In this document: in pieces, positions 1 to 11,184 of the stretch
Numbering within the stretch: the first letter of the stretch is position 1
Layout: every line of letters begins with the position of its first letter
Assembly (NCBI GenBank): GCA_028023455.1
Contig: JAQFVV010012416.1
Coordinates: 5,253,594-5,317,593 of the forward strand
Source of the DNA: Epiperipatus broadwayi
Taxonomy: Eukaryota; Onychophora; Udeonychophora; Euonychophora; Peripatidae
Direction of reading: 5' to 3'
DNA: 64,000 nucleotides
Notes under the pieces: model-generated
What the model saw: only the letters and a program-made list of their open reading frames with translations
Database searches by the model: none
Told to the model about the DNA's origin: nothing
Program-made: the position numbers and the translations under genes

Positions 1-850
1 AATCAGTGAATTTTTTTTATACATAATAATTTCTGGAGCTGACTGTCTTCATTAAATTTAATCAGCTATTTCATATTTCATCATTATCCAAACACTTTTA
101 GCAGATAATATTTATATCGATTGTGATTGCTTTTTGAGTTCTTTATAATGATGGTGGCAAGAGTAGATAATGATATTTGCAAGTTTCAACATTAATTTAT
201 GGAGATGTTGCTAAGGTCTGAATCTATTTAGCCTTAGGCAATCTTTACAAGATAGAATCTCAAAGTATTCATTTTAAAACCATGTTAATTTCAAATTCAT
301 TATAAATTTAATCAACTAATTAACATTAGATCATCTTCCAATCATTTTTAGCAGATGAAAAGGATAGCAATGTTGACTACTTTCTATAATTTTTTGTAAT
401 TATTGCATTATAAAAATTGTGTGTGTAAGACATAACAACAAATATATTACACACAAAATGTTGCACCCAGTGACACTTTCATCGCTAATATTTTTTTCAG
501 ACTTATGATGATAATTAACTTTTAGCTATTTTAGACTTAAATCATTAAAGATAAATCATGTTATTATGTCCATAATATCCGATTTCGTTTTAAAATAAAG
601 CATTAATAATATTTGCAGGAAGAGAAAGTTCTCTTGAAAGTATTAAACTAAAGGTTTAATTAACTCATCTGTATGACTCTGTCATTCATATAGAAACGTT
701 TCACTACTGCTCCTAGCATATTTAATTTACTATTAATCTTTGCTATCTCCTTATCCCAAGTTGTTTTGAATAATGAAATACATCGATAACATACACAAAA
801 ACTAACATTAAGCAATCAATATGAACATGAGGATTCAAATGTTTGATATC
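1..850. other. No gene seen; weak direct repeat
   Basis: AT-rich sequence without a convincing open reading frame. Segments near 55-110 and 300-355 resemble each other (both run from a taatca motif to tttagcagat), suggesting a very degenerate ~245 bp direct repeat. Nothing else is recognised. Confidence 0.35.
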
Positions 851-930
851 TTTAGCTTATTTGATAAATGAAGGGTGTTCAATTAAATGCATGCATAATG
901 AAAGAAAGTAGTAGTGGCTGCTTTTCTGCA

Positions 931-1305
931 CAAGTGGATGTTTGTGATATGGTGGGGTTGAGATGATAGATGCATTGTGAAATGCAGGCACAGTTAGCAA
1001 GAGTGGTCTGACATTTTGTTTTAGTGATGATTGTAATACAGTAGGATTGATATAGTTACAGAGGGTGATCTGATTTTCCATTCTGATGGATAATTGTGAT
1101 ATGGTGAGGTTGAAATGAAAGATGCATTGAGAAATGTATGCACAGTGAGACAGTGGTTATACTTTCTGCATGGGTGGATAATTATAATATGGTGGGATTG
1201 AGATGAGAGATGTATTGTAAAATGTATGCATAGTTAGAGAGGATGGTCTCACTTTCTGCCCTGATGGATGATTGGGTATGATGGAGTTAGAGGTGAAAGA
1301 CACAC
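931..1305. repeat. Degenerate ~90 bp minisatellite, about 4.5 copies
   Basis: A unit beginning with gtggat(g/a)attgtgatatggt recurs near 934, 1024, 1087, 1175 and 1265. Spacings are about 90, 63, 88 and 90 bp, so one unit carries a ~27 bp deletion. Each unit goes on with a gttgagatgaaagatgcattg-like block and a cacttctgc-like end. The two short minus-strand reading frames here (857-1081 and 1157-1342) resemble each other only because they translate the same tandem repeat; they are not taken as genes. Confidence 0.75.
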
Positions 1306-1339
1306 TGATATCATAACATAGACAGCTAATCCAACTGAT

Positions 1340-2035
1340 CAACTTTGTTTAATCAAAATGCATTTATTGGCTATTCAGATCTAGGCTATAAAGTAAATCT
1401 CTTCCTCCCATCAAATAGTGAGAACAAAATAAAGATCCTTGCTTCTGCAATCATTTCATCAATTGCAGAACTAATAAAAGAAATAAATACGCAACAAGAT
1501 TATATGAAGTGAGAAAATAATTTTGATTCTAAGTAGTAGTTTTAATATAAATATATTAATTCCAGTATCATACAATTAGTAGAAAAAGTCCACAAAACAC
1601 CAAAAATTCTCATAGCTTCTTTAGTGTACATCTGCATGAAAAAGACTCACTACTCTATATGCTACCAGAACTGCATACCTTGATCCTATTCATAAATAGT
1701 TGTTTGAAACTGATTTTAAAGCTACTAAAGCCACCATATCCAAACTTCATTCACCTTTTCCTAAATGCAAACTTTCATGTATTACTTACTATTAAGACTC
1801 GATTACCTAAAACCACTTTGAAGGGATTGGAGTAATGTGCTGTAAAATTCACCTATACCTAATTCTGAACACATTTATTACTTCTTTATATTGAAACAAC
1901 AAAGTCATTTCAATGGAAAAACTACATTAGTATACAAATTATAATTCTTGTTATATAAAACCATTATTAAAGTCTTATGGTCAGAATAAATTCAGCTTAG
2001 CTTTTTATTATAATAAGAATCATTAATTATCCTCA
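1340..2035. other. No gene or repeat recognised
   Basis: AT-rich non-coding sequence with no long reading frame, no inverted repeat and no similarity to the repeat families found elsewhere in the window. Confidence 0.4.
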
Positions 2036-2044
2036 TTACCTATT

Positions 2045-2380
2045 TGTTCTGCATAGTTTAGTGCAAATTTAGAATAGTGAATACTAAAGTCCATGAATCA
2101 TGGCTCAACTCCTACCACTTCTGGTGCTCAAATTTTATGTGATCCCAGAAATACAACTATTTGATTGTATATTTATTCTGTGAGGTTTAGTGGAATTGGT
2201 CGAGTAGAGGAAGTCTCTGAATCACAGTTTTGACTCTATCATCTTCATATATAAATTTCTAAAAAATAAATTGATAATTTGACTGTGTAGTTTAGTTGCA
2301 GTGATGGAATTGTGGGTTGTAGGGTTAAAAGTCCATGGATGGCAATTCAATTCTGTTACCTCTGATATTCAAATTTGATT
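2045..2380 (+). repeat. Cluster of diverged SINE-like copies (SINE family A)
   Basis: Three blocks starting near 2053, 2182 and 2286 share a start like gtgtagtttagtgcagtg, a middle agtccatggat block and an attctgt(t/c)acctct(g/a)at block. The same series is found at 37629, so this is an interspersed family. Its layout resembles a tRNA-derived head with a degraded B box plus a body. Octopuses are known to carry several tRNA-derived SINE families; which of them this is cannot be told here. Confidence 0.5.
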
Positions 2381-2399
2381 TTTTATCTATTTATTTGTT

Positions 2400-3510
2400 T
2401 ATCATTTCACTATCTTAAATTAAAATACTGTATTATTAATTATCTTATTATTTTGCTAAAGCTTTCTAATTATCACACACACACATCCAATTTAAAAGGA
2501 TCATACCCACTTTAAAATAGTGAAAAGGTTATTCTCAATACCTAAATTTCAGAAGTAACTACTGTAATGCTACACACATATATAAAAGTCATATTTTGCG
2601 GATTCATCTGTGTAAGATTTTAATTAGATTTTCCAACACTTCGACTTGATTACACAAGCCCTTAACTGGAAAATGAATATATATATATATAAAATACATA
2701 TTTTTGCGGGTTCATCCGTGTATATATATATATATAATCCATTATTCATTTAGGGACTTTAAACTAAAAATGTATGGATAGATTTTTATACAACTATTAT
2801 AATTCTTCATTAAGGTTTGCATATTTTAGTCTGTGGTAAAATCCTAGGTTCGAAGCTTATTCTATCATTTTGATAATCAAAATGTCACATAATTTTCCAA
2901 TTAATTTATTACCCCAATTATTTTTCAAAATGTTACCATCAAGTACATAGAGCTTTAACTTTAGTTCAATAACAACATTGTAAAGATATAGCTAATATGA
3001 CTGAATTACACACTAAATTAGTTATAAATTATAAAATGTAGATATTACTTAGTTAAGAAATAGTACTTAAAAATAAAAATGGGTATCACTTTCAATAAAA
3101 AATAGAAGGAAACAAGAGAAAGAATATTAAATATTAAAAGTATGAATCTATATATGCATCTTGGAGCAAATAGCATAGTTAGTTTTCAAATATCTGAAAC
3201 CACATCTCTAAAATATAACAATGAACACTAGTTTTGATTTTTATAAATATAAGTTTATGAGGCATAAGCAAATAAATGTCAAAACTAAAAGATTAACATT
3301 ACCAGGTAAAGCAGGAATGCACAGAACATGTTAAGACCAAAAGCGACATAGATTCATTGTACCCTATGGGCAAGCAGCCCCCCCAAAAAAAACGTGGAAG
3401 TTATCCATTACTTATATTATTTATGTTTATCATACATTGTTACAAAAAAAGATAATAAAAAAATAAAGAATTTAATTTAATGCAGGGCATTGCATTGATG
3501 TAACAATTAT
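2400..3510. other. No gene seen; short TA and CA runs
   Basis: AT-rich non-coding sequence with short (TA)n runs at about 2677-2690 and 2718-2735. The phrase tttttgcgg-ttcatc-gtgta occurs on both sides (about 2594 and 2702), a small local duplication. No coding potential is visible. Confidence 0.35.
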
Positions 3511-3514
3511 TTTA

Positions 3515-3720
3515 ATATTTGCTTCAATTTTTGTGATAGCCAAGCACAAAATTGATTCTAAACTTTCATTAATCAAGCAATTCCTATTTTTCAACTTGTT
3601 AATATTTATGATTGAAAAAGTTTGTTCATAGATATATATTGATCCCAAAAGGCTTACACATTTTACTGCATTATCTAACAGTGATTTATAATTGTTTTAT
3701 CAACACAATGATAGGAAGTT
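3515..3720 (-). pseudogene. hAT transposase, C-terminal dimerisation end (fragment)
   Basis: The minus strand reads SLLGSIYIYEQTFSI, then NKLKNR, NESLESIL and AITKIE. This matches the hAT C-terminal dimerisation region, whose family pattern is roughly SLFGSTYLCEQ-FS-MK-NKSK-R-RL-DEHL. It continues the coding order of the larger fragment at 5828-7330 and is separated from it by a ~2 kb insertion. Stops and substitutions show that it is dead. The closest family by pattern is the GTF2IRD2-like (Charlie8-type) hAT group. Confidence 0.65.
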
Positions 3721-3776
3721 TAATAAATTATATTCATAATTCTAAATGATATTTAATTCTCTTTTCTTTAATTACT

Positions 3777-4498
3777 GTAAATAAGCATTTATTTTATATA
3801 GCGCAATGTTTTTAAACTGTAAATAGTAATAATCAGCCATTAAGCTAATGCACATGCGCTTTGTGGATTTTAACTATAAATGAATGCTCTCACTTTCCAA
3901 ACCCAAGATAAAGTCTTTGTGAAAAGATAGAATGAATCATCTATCCTTTTAATCCAAATGTTTAAGTATGGGCTAATCTTAAGCATTTGGAAATAAGAGC
4001 ATGAGGATATTAAACAATAACTTTAAATTACCTTTACTATGCCTGAATGAATGACGCTTGCGAAATTTACTAGAATTTATAATATGTCATTCTTAGTTGA
4101 AATTAAATATATGTAAATAACCATTTATTTTATATAGCACGATGTTTTTAACTATTATTACTATTTACAGTTTAAAAACATCATGTTACATAAAATAAAT
4201 GCTTATTTACATATGTTTAATTTCAACTAAGAAAGACATATAAATTCTAGTAAATTTCACAAGCATCATTCATTCATGCATAGTAAAGATAATTTGAAGT
4301 GATTGTTTAATATCCTCATGCTCTCATTTCCAAATGCTTAAGATATGCCCATACTTAAACGTTTGGGTTGAAAGGTTAGATGATTCATTCTATCTTTTCA
4401 CAAAGACTTTATCTTGTGTTTGGAAAGTGAGAGTATTCATTTATAGTTAAAATCCACAAAGCGCATGTGCATTAGCTTAATGGCTGATTATTACTATT
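3777..4498. mobile_element. Foldback element, family I (F-F'-R'-R)
   Basis: A ~336 bp unit starts gtaaataagcatttatttta at 3777. It starts again in the same direction at 4113 but turns over after ~45 bp; the rest is the inverted copy, in which ataaatgcttatttac near 4197-4212 mirrors the start. The right arm runs to about 4497. The unit contains an internal gcgcatgtgcat-like segment and a tttactagaattta segment. The same family occurs at 42770-43090 and 60263-61674. No coding capacity, so it must move by another element's enzymes or arise by rearrangement. Confidence 0.75.
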
Positions 4499-4504
4499 CA
4501 ATTA

Positions 4505-4660
4505 TTAAAATTATTATAAACTCAGTTATATATGAGTATTTAGAAAAGATAATAGTTAATATCCAATACTTTTACATTGCATTTAACATGCATGCTTTTG
4601 TCACTGCCAGAATATAGTGCTGTTTTGTTTAGCAGTTGAACATTATGCCTATTTATGGAT
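4505..4660. repeat. Left arm of an inverted pair around the gap
   Basis: The sequence from attattataaact to gaacattatgcct is repeated inverted at 5668-5806. Shared blocks are a gagtattta segment, gataatagttaatat, a cactgccag segment and gtgctgttttgtttagcag. The arms enclose about 1 kb, including the CA/TA tract and the 500 N gap, so this is a foldback-type or MITE-like structure unlike families I-III. Confidence 0.65.
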
Positions 4661-5115
4661 GATACTTATTATGTAAATGAGGTGTTTAAATATTCCATTA
4701 TTTTGTCAACATTAGAACACAGTCCTTTCTATTAATTATATTTGAATCTTTTGCAATTGCCCATGCCTCTTTATATTTTTATTTTCTGTCATTTCTTTCA
4801 GCACAAATCGTGCTTACATTAAGTGAGCTAATGATCACGGAAGATTAATTATGTTCATTAAAATTTTGTTTGCTCTGATGTATATGTATGTATATTGTGT
4901 GATCCTCATAGATCTATTTGCCTGCAACTCTTCATAATACACAGAATTACAAAATGGGGCATTGCATGTAATTTTGTAAACCATTTGAAGGTGTACTTCG
5001 ATGGTATTTTATCTTTTCAATTACTTAACAAGTTAATTAGTGATAGAGGTGATCTGAAGCTGACTCTATAAGTGTCAGCACATATATTCCTTAGTTTTTT
5101 TTTACTAGTTTAGGA

Positions 5116-5675
5116 GCACACACACACACACACACACATATATATANNNNNNNNNNNNNNNNNNNNNNNNNNNNNNNNNNNNNNNNNNNNNNNNNNNNNN
5201 NNNNNNNNNNNNNNNNNNNNNNNNNNNNNNNNNNNNNNNNNNNNNNNNNNNNNNNNNNNNNNNNNNNNNNNNNNNNNNNNNNNNNNNNNNNNNNNNNNNN
5301 NNNNNNNNNNNNNNNNNNNNNNNNNNNNNNNNNNNNNNNNNNNNNNNNNNNNNNNNNNNNNNNNNNNNNNNNNNNNNNNNNNNNNNNNNNNNNNNNNNNN
5401 NNNNNNNNNNNNNNNNNNNNNNNNNNNNNNNNNNNNNNNNNNNNNNNNNNNNNNNNNNNNNNNNNNNNNNNNNNNNNNNNNNNNNNNNNNNNNNNNNNNN
5501 NNNNNNNNNNNNNNNNNNNNNNNNNNNNNNNNNNNNNNNNNNNNNNNNNNNNNNNNNNNNNNNNNNNNNNNNNNNNNNNNNNNNNNNNNNNNNNNNNNNN
5601 NNNNNNNNNNNNNNNNNNNNNNNNNNNNNNNNNNNNNNNNNNNNNNACACATATATATATATATATATAGAGAGA
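5116..5675. repeat. CA/TA microsatellite around an assembly gap
   Basis: (CA)n then (TA)n at 5117-5146 run into exactly 500 N (5147-5646), followed by (CA)(TA)n(GA)n at 5647-5675. The round size suggests a fixed-length scaffold gap rather than a measured one. Translations across it are meaningless. Confidence 0.9.
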
Positions 5676-5806
5676 GGCATAATAATGTTCAACTGCTAAA
5701 CAAAACAGCACTACAATCTGGCAGTGGTCTGTGAAAACATGCTTAGTGCAGTGTAAAACTACTGAATATTAACTATTACCTTTTTTAAATACTCAATTAT
5801 AAGGAG
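5668..5806. repeat. Right arm of the inverted pair around the gap
   Basis: Inverted copy of 4505-4660, read here as aggcataataatgttcaac then a tagtgctgtttt mirror, ending at aggagtttataataa. It abuts the 17 bp duplicated hAT segment at 5811. Confidence 0.65.
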
Positions 5807-5827
5807 TTTATAATAAATTGTATTCAT

Positions 5828-7330
5828 TAAATTTGTTTTGCAGGTTCTTGTCCCTTTGCATGTCAAAGAGTTCAAACTGGATTGATTTGTTGCATTTTTG
5901 GGACAAAATGACTAAAGAATTGCTAAATAAATCCAACAAGAGCTTTGTTATTTGAAAATCAGAAAAACAATCCTTGAAGGTTAATATCAAATTATCAATC
6001 TTTTCAACATATACAATCTTAAAGTTGGCACTAAACTTGTCAGAAAAGTTCTTGTAATTAAGAAAATGAATGTTGGCATTGAAATCGATTTAACTTGCAC
6101 TAAAAAGACAAAATATGGCTATAAAGTTGAGTAATCAATTGGTCTTTTCCCTAAAGTCACATTATTAATGCATTTAAGTGATTAATAATATCAACCAAAA
6201 CACCTAAATTACAAAAACAATCCAAACTTTTTATATTAGGGATGTTAGGGGGAGGGTTTCCAGCCATAAAAATTTCAATTCCATCAATTAATTTTAGAAA
6301 CCACTTCAATGTTTGATCTTACTTCTGTATAAAAAATTAAGTCTTGTATTCACTTTCAATATCTTCAAAAACTTTTTGATCTGTTGGTAATTAAGGCCAC
6401 AGGATTTTATAAAATTGTTGAAAGCACAACTTTCATAATATGTTCTAACACTAGTCTTTTAGGAGAAAAGCATTCTGGTCGATGATGTAATGGAATTATA
6501 TCAACTCTTTGCTGCGCTCTTTCAAATGCTGTTTAATAATGTAATCAATCCATAAATATGTTCCTATCATGGAAGAAGTTCTATCAGTCATAATATCTAG
6601 CAATTTTGTCAGATATAAATCCAATTTTGGAATACTGCTCCAAAACCTTTTGAACAAGTCAGTAATTCTTCATTTGATCTGACAATGAATTCATTCCAAT
6701 CACTCACTTTAAACACATGCCTCATTCCTCATGTAAATATTAACAACTCAGTGGATTCATCAATAGCTAAAAAACAATAGGCAAATTTCTTTTGAATAAG
6801 TCATTAATTGGTACTTCATATTTGCTGACATTGCAGTAATTCTTATTTGCATAGTCATCCACTTCAACTGAATTTTCTCAAAATTGTTGGTTGATTCCAG
6901 ACAATTTTTTTAGCAGATATCTTAAAGCAATATGTAGCAAAACCTCCTTCTACAAATAGTCAGCACCTTTTTGCTATTAAGAGAGACATTTCAAAACTTA
7001 TTTCTGTTTCAATTTCTGAAACTAGAACATGTTAGGTAAACATTGCTTGCAAACCTGCCAATTCTCATTTCAAAAATGAAATATTTTGCTTACACGGTTC
7101 TTCAAATAGTTTTTGAAATGTAGAATTCAGACTTTCATAGTGCCTTTGCATACTGAATTCTTCTGGGATGGCTACAACACATGATATTATAAAATGTTTT
7201 CATGAAAGAATAGTTTGGTCCAGCTCTAGTAACTGCCACTTTTCATTCTGTGCTTTGCATTTCTTACTTGAACCTGCTTTATCCATTGTTGAATTTATTT
7301 CATACCTTTTCTCAGGAGTGATAATTAATC
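5828..7330 (-). pseudogene. hAT transposase relic (GTF2IRD2-like)
   Basis: Read on the minus strand across many stops and frameshifts, recognisable hAT pieces appear in the right order. Near 7150-7300 is an N-terminal region with EEFSMQRHYES and QKLFEEPC (zinc-finger and R-HY segment). Near 6740-6790 the catalytic-core piece FLAIDESTELLIF corresponds to the family's SLA-DEST--AQLLIF. FKVSDWNEFIVR-EELL follows at 6620-6720. Near 6130-6210 is LGVLVDIINHLNAL, matching LAFLTDI--HLN-LN-QLQGK. At 5830-5950 is FELFDMQRDKNLQNKF, matching the conserved LEL-DLQ-D--LK-KF block. The C-terminus lies across the insertion at 3515-3720. Heavy decay marks an old copy; N and C parts are too damaged to define termini. 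Confidence 0.7.
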
Positions 7331-7339
7331 ATAGCAAAC

Positions 7340-9490
7340 AAAATACTCATATTACAAAAAAAAAAAATTATAAAATTTGCTAAAATTATTAACCAATCAT
7401 CGTAAGTAAATAAAAAGTAGAATAGATGCATACATGGTTATCTGAAATACCTTACACAAAAGCTATTAATTTTTATCACCAATAATTCAATTGCAACAAT
7501 AAATAAGATGCAATATAAAAGCAGGCAGATGGCATGCACATTGATTACTGAATGATAACAATCCTATGTGGCTGGCCAGCATGCCATGCCGAGTACCACA
7601 GCTACTTTGTTTGGGCACATGTGCAATTTTTTAAAAAAATATGTATCATGTGATTTATTAAAGTGGATTGCCATCAGGGGCACATGCTATTAGCAGACCA
7701 TGCACTGTGCATCACCGATGGTAAGATTGGGGCAAAATAAAATAATTTTAAAAAAACTTAGGATTTTTTTGTCAGAGTGAACTAAATTATCCAACATTGG
7801 TTAATAAAATGGGTTTCTTTCTATTTTTACCTAACAGGTAAAACAAAAATTATAAAACTGCTTAAACTCTCACCATTCACCAAAAGATAAATCATGTGCC
7901 TTGGAGCTGTTACAGCAGTCTTTGCCCTGCAGTAAATATTTATTTTAAATACTATTTTACTTTTTATATAATAATTATATGTGTTTCAACAAGTACAAAT
8001 GAACCAAGAATAACATTAGATGAATTACATAGTGCTTCACCTAAGTAAGAAGACGTGGTTGGTTGAATTGCATCTAGGAAGCTATTAACATGTTTTGTTT
8101 TTACAATTTCTACAGTGTGTGATTGACATATAAAAGTGAGTATTATTTAATTTCAGTAAGATCATGGTAAATAAGTAAGTAGGGGTTTGAAAAATTAGAA
8201 GATGAAGATTATTATATATCCATGCAAAACATTACACATGTATCAATAAATACAAAAAAATAACTTGTGGGATGATTGGCCTAAGTGAAGTGATCGGATT
8301 GATTAAACCACATCTTAGAAGATATTAGCATGTTTTCAACAATCATATAATTAAAGTAAACTATCAAGAGTTAACTGTAGTTCTAATATATAAAATTGTG
8401 ATATCAAAATAGTAATGGTGGAAATTTAAAAAATTGAAGCGAACATGCACTTATTTAACAATATTATAGTTATATTTAAACTTTATTAAATTAAATATAT
8501 ATTTAAAGATAAATAAAATAAAATAATTTCTACTCTACTAATGAGAAAGTAGTAATCATTTATGTGTTTTCCGAATAAATGCTTCCTAAAACTGTATTTA
8601 TAAATTTGTGTAATGTACACGGGAACCGTGAACTATGCGATATCAAATTACACGACTTCAATTATTACATTAGCCAAAAATAAATATATATAAACAAAAA
8701 TAATAATAATAAAAACAATGAAATTTATGAACTTATTAAATTTTACCATTTTTTAATGATATCAGCCATTTTTTCCGCACTAAATAGCACATTATCAAAC
8801 ATGAATTTACATGCTGTCATTACGTTTTTCACGATTTAAATACTTTACCTGTTCAATTCTATACCATACCTAAGAGCACGTGTAATGATTTTCCCCCAGT
8901 ACTTTTTCCTTTAAAAAGTTTTATTCTATATATCTTTAGTAAAATACCGTATTTTTTAAAAAAATCATGGACGAAAATTCAAAAAACATCATAAAGTACT
9001 TTCATTAAAGGGAAAATGAAAAATATTGATTTAGTTTAAAAAGTCTTATTCGTAAGTGGGCTGTATGTTATATATATATAAAATACCACTATTAGAGAAA
9101 TTATAAAGAGAGAGAAGTTCAGTAAATATGTATGTAAATGTGCTTTTTTGATTTACTACTAATAACTAGATTACTATATGATTATTTTTAGATTTTGTCT
9201 TATAGTACGTCTTTTAATTTATATACGGTACTCGCACTACACACACACCATCTATTTTATAAGTAAATGCATGTTGAAATGTACTATATTGTATATTTAA
9301 AGTATATTAAATAATATGTTTGTTATTCTAATTATTGTTTATCAAAAAAGATGAGCTATTATATAGTATCCTTCACAGCCCTACTATATATCAATAAATA
9401 CAAAACAATGATATGGTAGCATTTGAGTAGTAGCAGAAGAGACCTGGCTAGTTGAAGTATATTTAGAAGTCTTTAAATAGGTATATGAAC
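7340..9490. other. No gene; three diverged copies of a dispersed ~105 bp repeat
   Basis: Segments at about 7985-8095, 8240-8345 and 9385-9480 share tatcaataaatacaaaa, a cctaagtgaagtgatcgg-like block and a catcttagaagatattaac-like block in the same order and orientation. The first two are spaced ~255 bp, the third ~1.1 kb away. The rest (including 8350-9240) is AT-rich with no reading frame, no clear inverted repeat and short TA runs near 9070. Confidence 0.45.
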
Positions 9491-9755
9491 AAAGACTTTC
9501 ATACGACCCACCATTCAATACTTTATCTCATATCACTGAGATACTTGGGAACACATATATATCAAAAAGATAAATAAACACGAATATACATATTTGATGC
9601 TAAACCAGCAATCATCAGTTGATCTAGATTATCATCTCCACACATATATTCAATAAGTGCTCAGATATATATTAAGATGGCCAATCTTCATACTTTAATG
9701 GACATGCTTCAATCCATTCCACACTCCAACTCTTCAACTGCCCAGAGTCATACAG
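9490..9755 (+). mobile_element. Foldback family III, single diverged forward unit
   Basis: Starts at the agactttca block, then gatacttgggaacacat, a gatgctaaaccagcaatcat block and cagttgatctagattatcat. It ends with the aatcttcatactttaatgga block and a cttcaatccattcc block. The same series occurs at 16795, 18045, 35040, 55740 and 59390. No inverted partner is seen here. Confidence 0.65.
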
Positions 9756-10178
9756 ACCTGAACCAATTCAGTATCTATACATTTTGGTGTCTTCGTTTTT
9801 TTAATAACCATAGTCACCAACATTGTTTTCTAGATTTGGTATTAAACCACTAAAAACATCACATGGTCACACTTTCTTATGCTTACACAATCTGTTAAAG
9901 CAAGAGCAACTCTCTCTATACAATAGTGCCACTCACTGCAAGTCTCAGTAATCAATGAATGCTAGAAGATTTTTGCATCAAAATCATTATCTACTGCATA
10001 CTCATCCAATATCCCAGGCTAATTTCTAGTTTGTGGTTTTCATCAGTGAGGAGCCTTGATTTTTAGAGTACTGCACCTACATATTTGAATTTTTTAGCAC
10101 TTCTGTATGGAGAGACTACTGCTTTAATAGATTGTGTAAGCATAAGTGGTAGTAGTCATGTAATGTTTTTGGTAGTTT
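9756..10178. mobile_element. Foldback family II, diverged copy
   Basis: Begins with a ctgaaccaattcagtatcta block also present at 44835. It continues through aacatcacatggtcac, a gtgccactcactgcaag block, a ctcatccaatatcccag block and catcagtgaggagcctt. It ends with the inverted terminus gtgtaagcataagtgg-agtcatgtaatgttttt. Its right end abuts the twin TA palindromes. Confidence 0.65.
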
Positions 10179-10227
10179 AGAATCTAAATATATATATATA
10201 TATATATATATTTAGATTCTATACTCT

Positions 10228-10279
<52 letters not shown>

Positions 10280-10286
10280 AGAGTAT
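10179..10286. repeat. Two abutting TA-cored palindromes
   Basis: Palindrome 1 (10179-10220) has agaatctaaa and tttagattct around a (TA)n core. Palindrome 2 (10221-10286) has atactctgtttata and its inverse around a longer (TA)n core. They meet with no spacer. Both are perfect in the non-TA flanks and would extrude as cruciforms. Confidence 0.85.
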
Positions 10287-10656
10287 TTACTAATGATATA
10301 CATATGAATTCATTTCATTTTATTTCAATTGGTGAATGCTTGCTTTAATAGCAAAGTGAATCAACTCATAAGCAAAGGATTTTTTAAAGTTACCAACTAA
10401 AACTATGTATCATTGGGAACTTTTAAATTCTGTGTTATAATGCATGAGAATTAGACTAACAATAACCTAGATATATTTATTTAAAAGTATATATAACTTC
10501 TCTGTCTAAAGTTATATGTGGTAACTAAACATTGTGAAAACATGACCAAGTGAAGTGATAATACTTCATTATCAATAATAAATCGGCCATTTCTTGCCAT
10601 CCTTTTAATATAATTTATTATAAAATTTCACTTTTAGAATTTACATCATAAATTTT

Positions 10657-10989
10657 ATTCTAGCACATGTGCGTGTGGGGCGCAACTGTTCCCAAAAGCT
10701 ATAAAGTGTTAGTATAAAATAGATAACTAAAAACAAACGAGCTGAGCGCTTTCAAAGCATCTTGCCTTCATAATCATAGCTTGCTACTACGTTTAATGAT
10801 ATGCAAATATGCTAATTCCATTTCTTCAATAAAGCATATTTGCATATCATTAAACATAGTAGCAAGCTATAATTATGAAGGCAAGATCCTTTGAAAGTGC
10901 TCAGCTCGTTTGTGTTTAGTTATCTATTTTATATTAACACTTTATAGCTTTTGGGAACAGTTGTGCCGCACACGCACACGTGCTAGAAT
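10657..10989. mobile_element. 333 bp near-perfect palindrome (foldback/MITE-like)
   Basis: The left arm starts attctagcacatgtgcgtgt and passes gttcccaaaagctataaag, gagctgagcgctttcaaag and atgatatgcaaatatgct. After an ~18 bp loop near 10814-10832 it is repeated inverted to cacgtgctagaat at 10989. Arms are ~157 bp with only a few mismatches and small indels. No coding sequence. A related but unpaired segment may exist near 47010. Confidence 0.8.
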
Positions 10990-11184
10990 ATATATATATT
11001 TCCCAAAAGTAAAAAAATTATTTGACTTAATCATAAATTTTAATAAATTCTTATACTATTATTTGACAAAATATTTACATGCATGAAAAATATATATATT
11101 TATAATTTTTGAAAAGATTTGATTTTATGTGTCACTTTTTATATTTCATCATTAACCATTAGAAGCCTCACACATAAAATAAAC

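Larger units (their letters stand above)
3738..5810. mobile_element. Composite insertion splitting the hAT pseudogene
   Basis: The hAT reading breaks off after an EYNLL-coding segment at 5811-5827 and resumes from a second copy of that segment at 3721-3737. The two 17 bp segments (taataaatt-tattcat) differ at one base, as expected for a target duplication flanking an insertion. The inserted block holds foldback element I (3777-4498), a pair of inverted arms (4505-4660 and 5668-5806), CA/TA microsatellite and the assembly gap. Whether it arrived in one step cannot be judged because of the gap. Confidence 0.5.

Noticed and set aside
5091-5711. Minus-strand frames of 180-206 codons at the gap
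   Set aside because: Almost entirely undefined residues from the 500 N, with CA/TA microsatellite ends.
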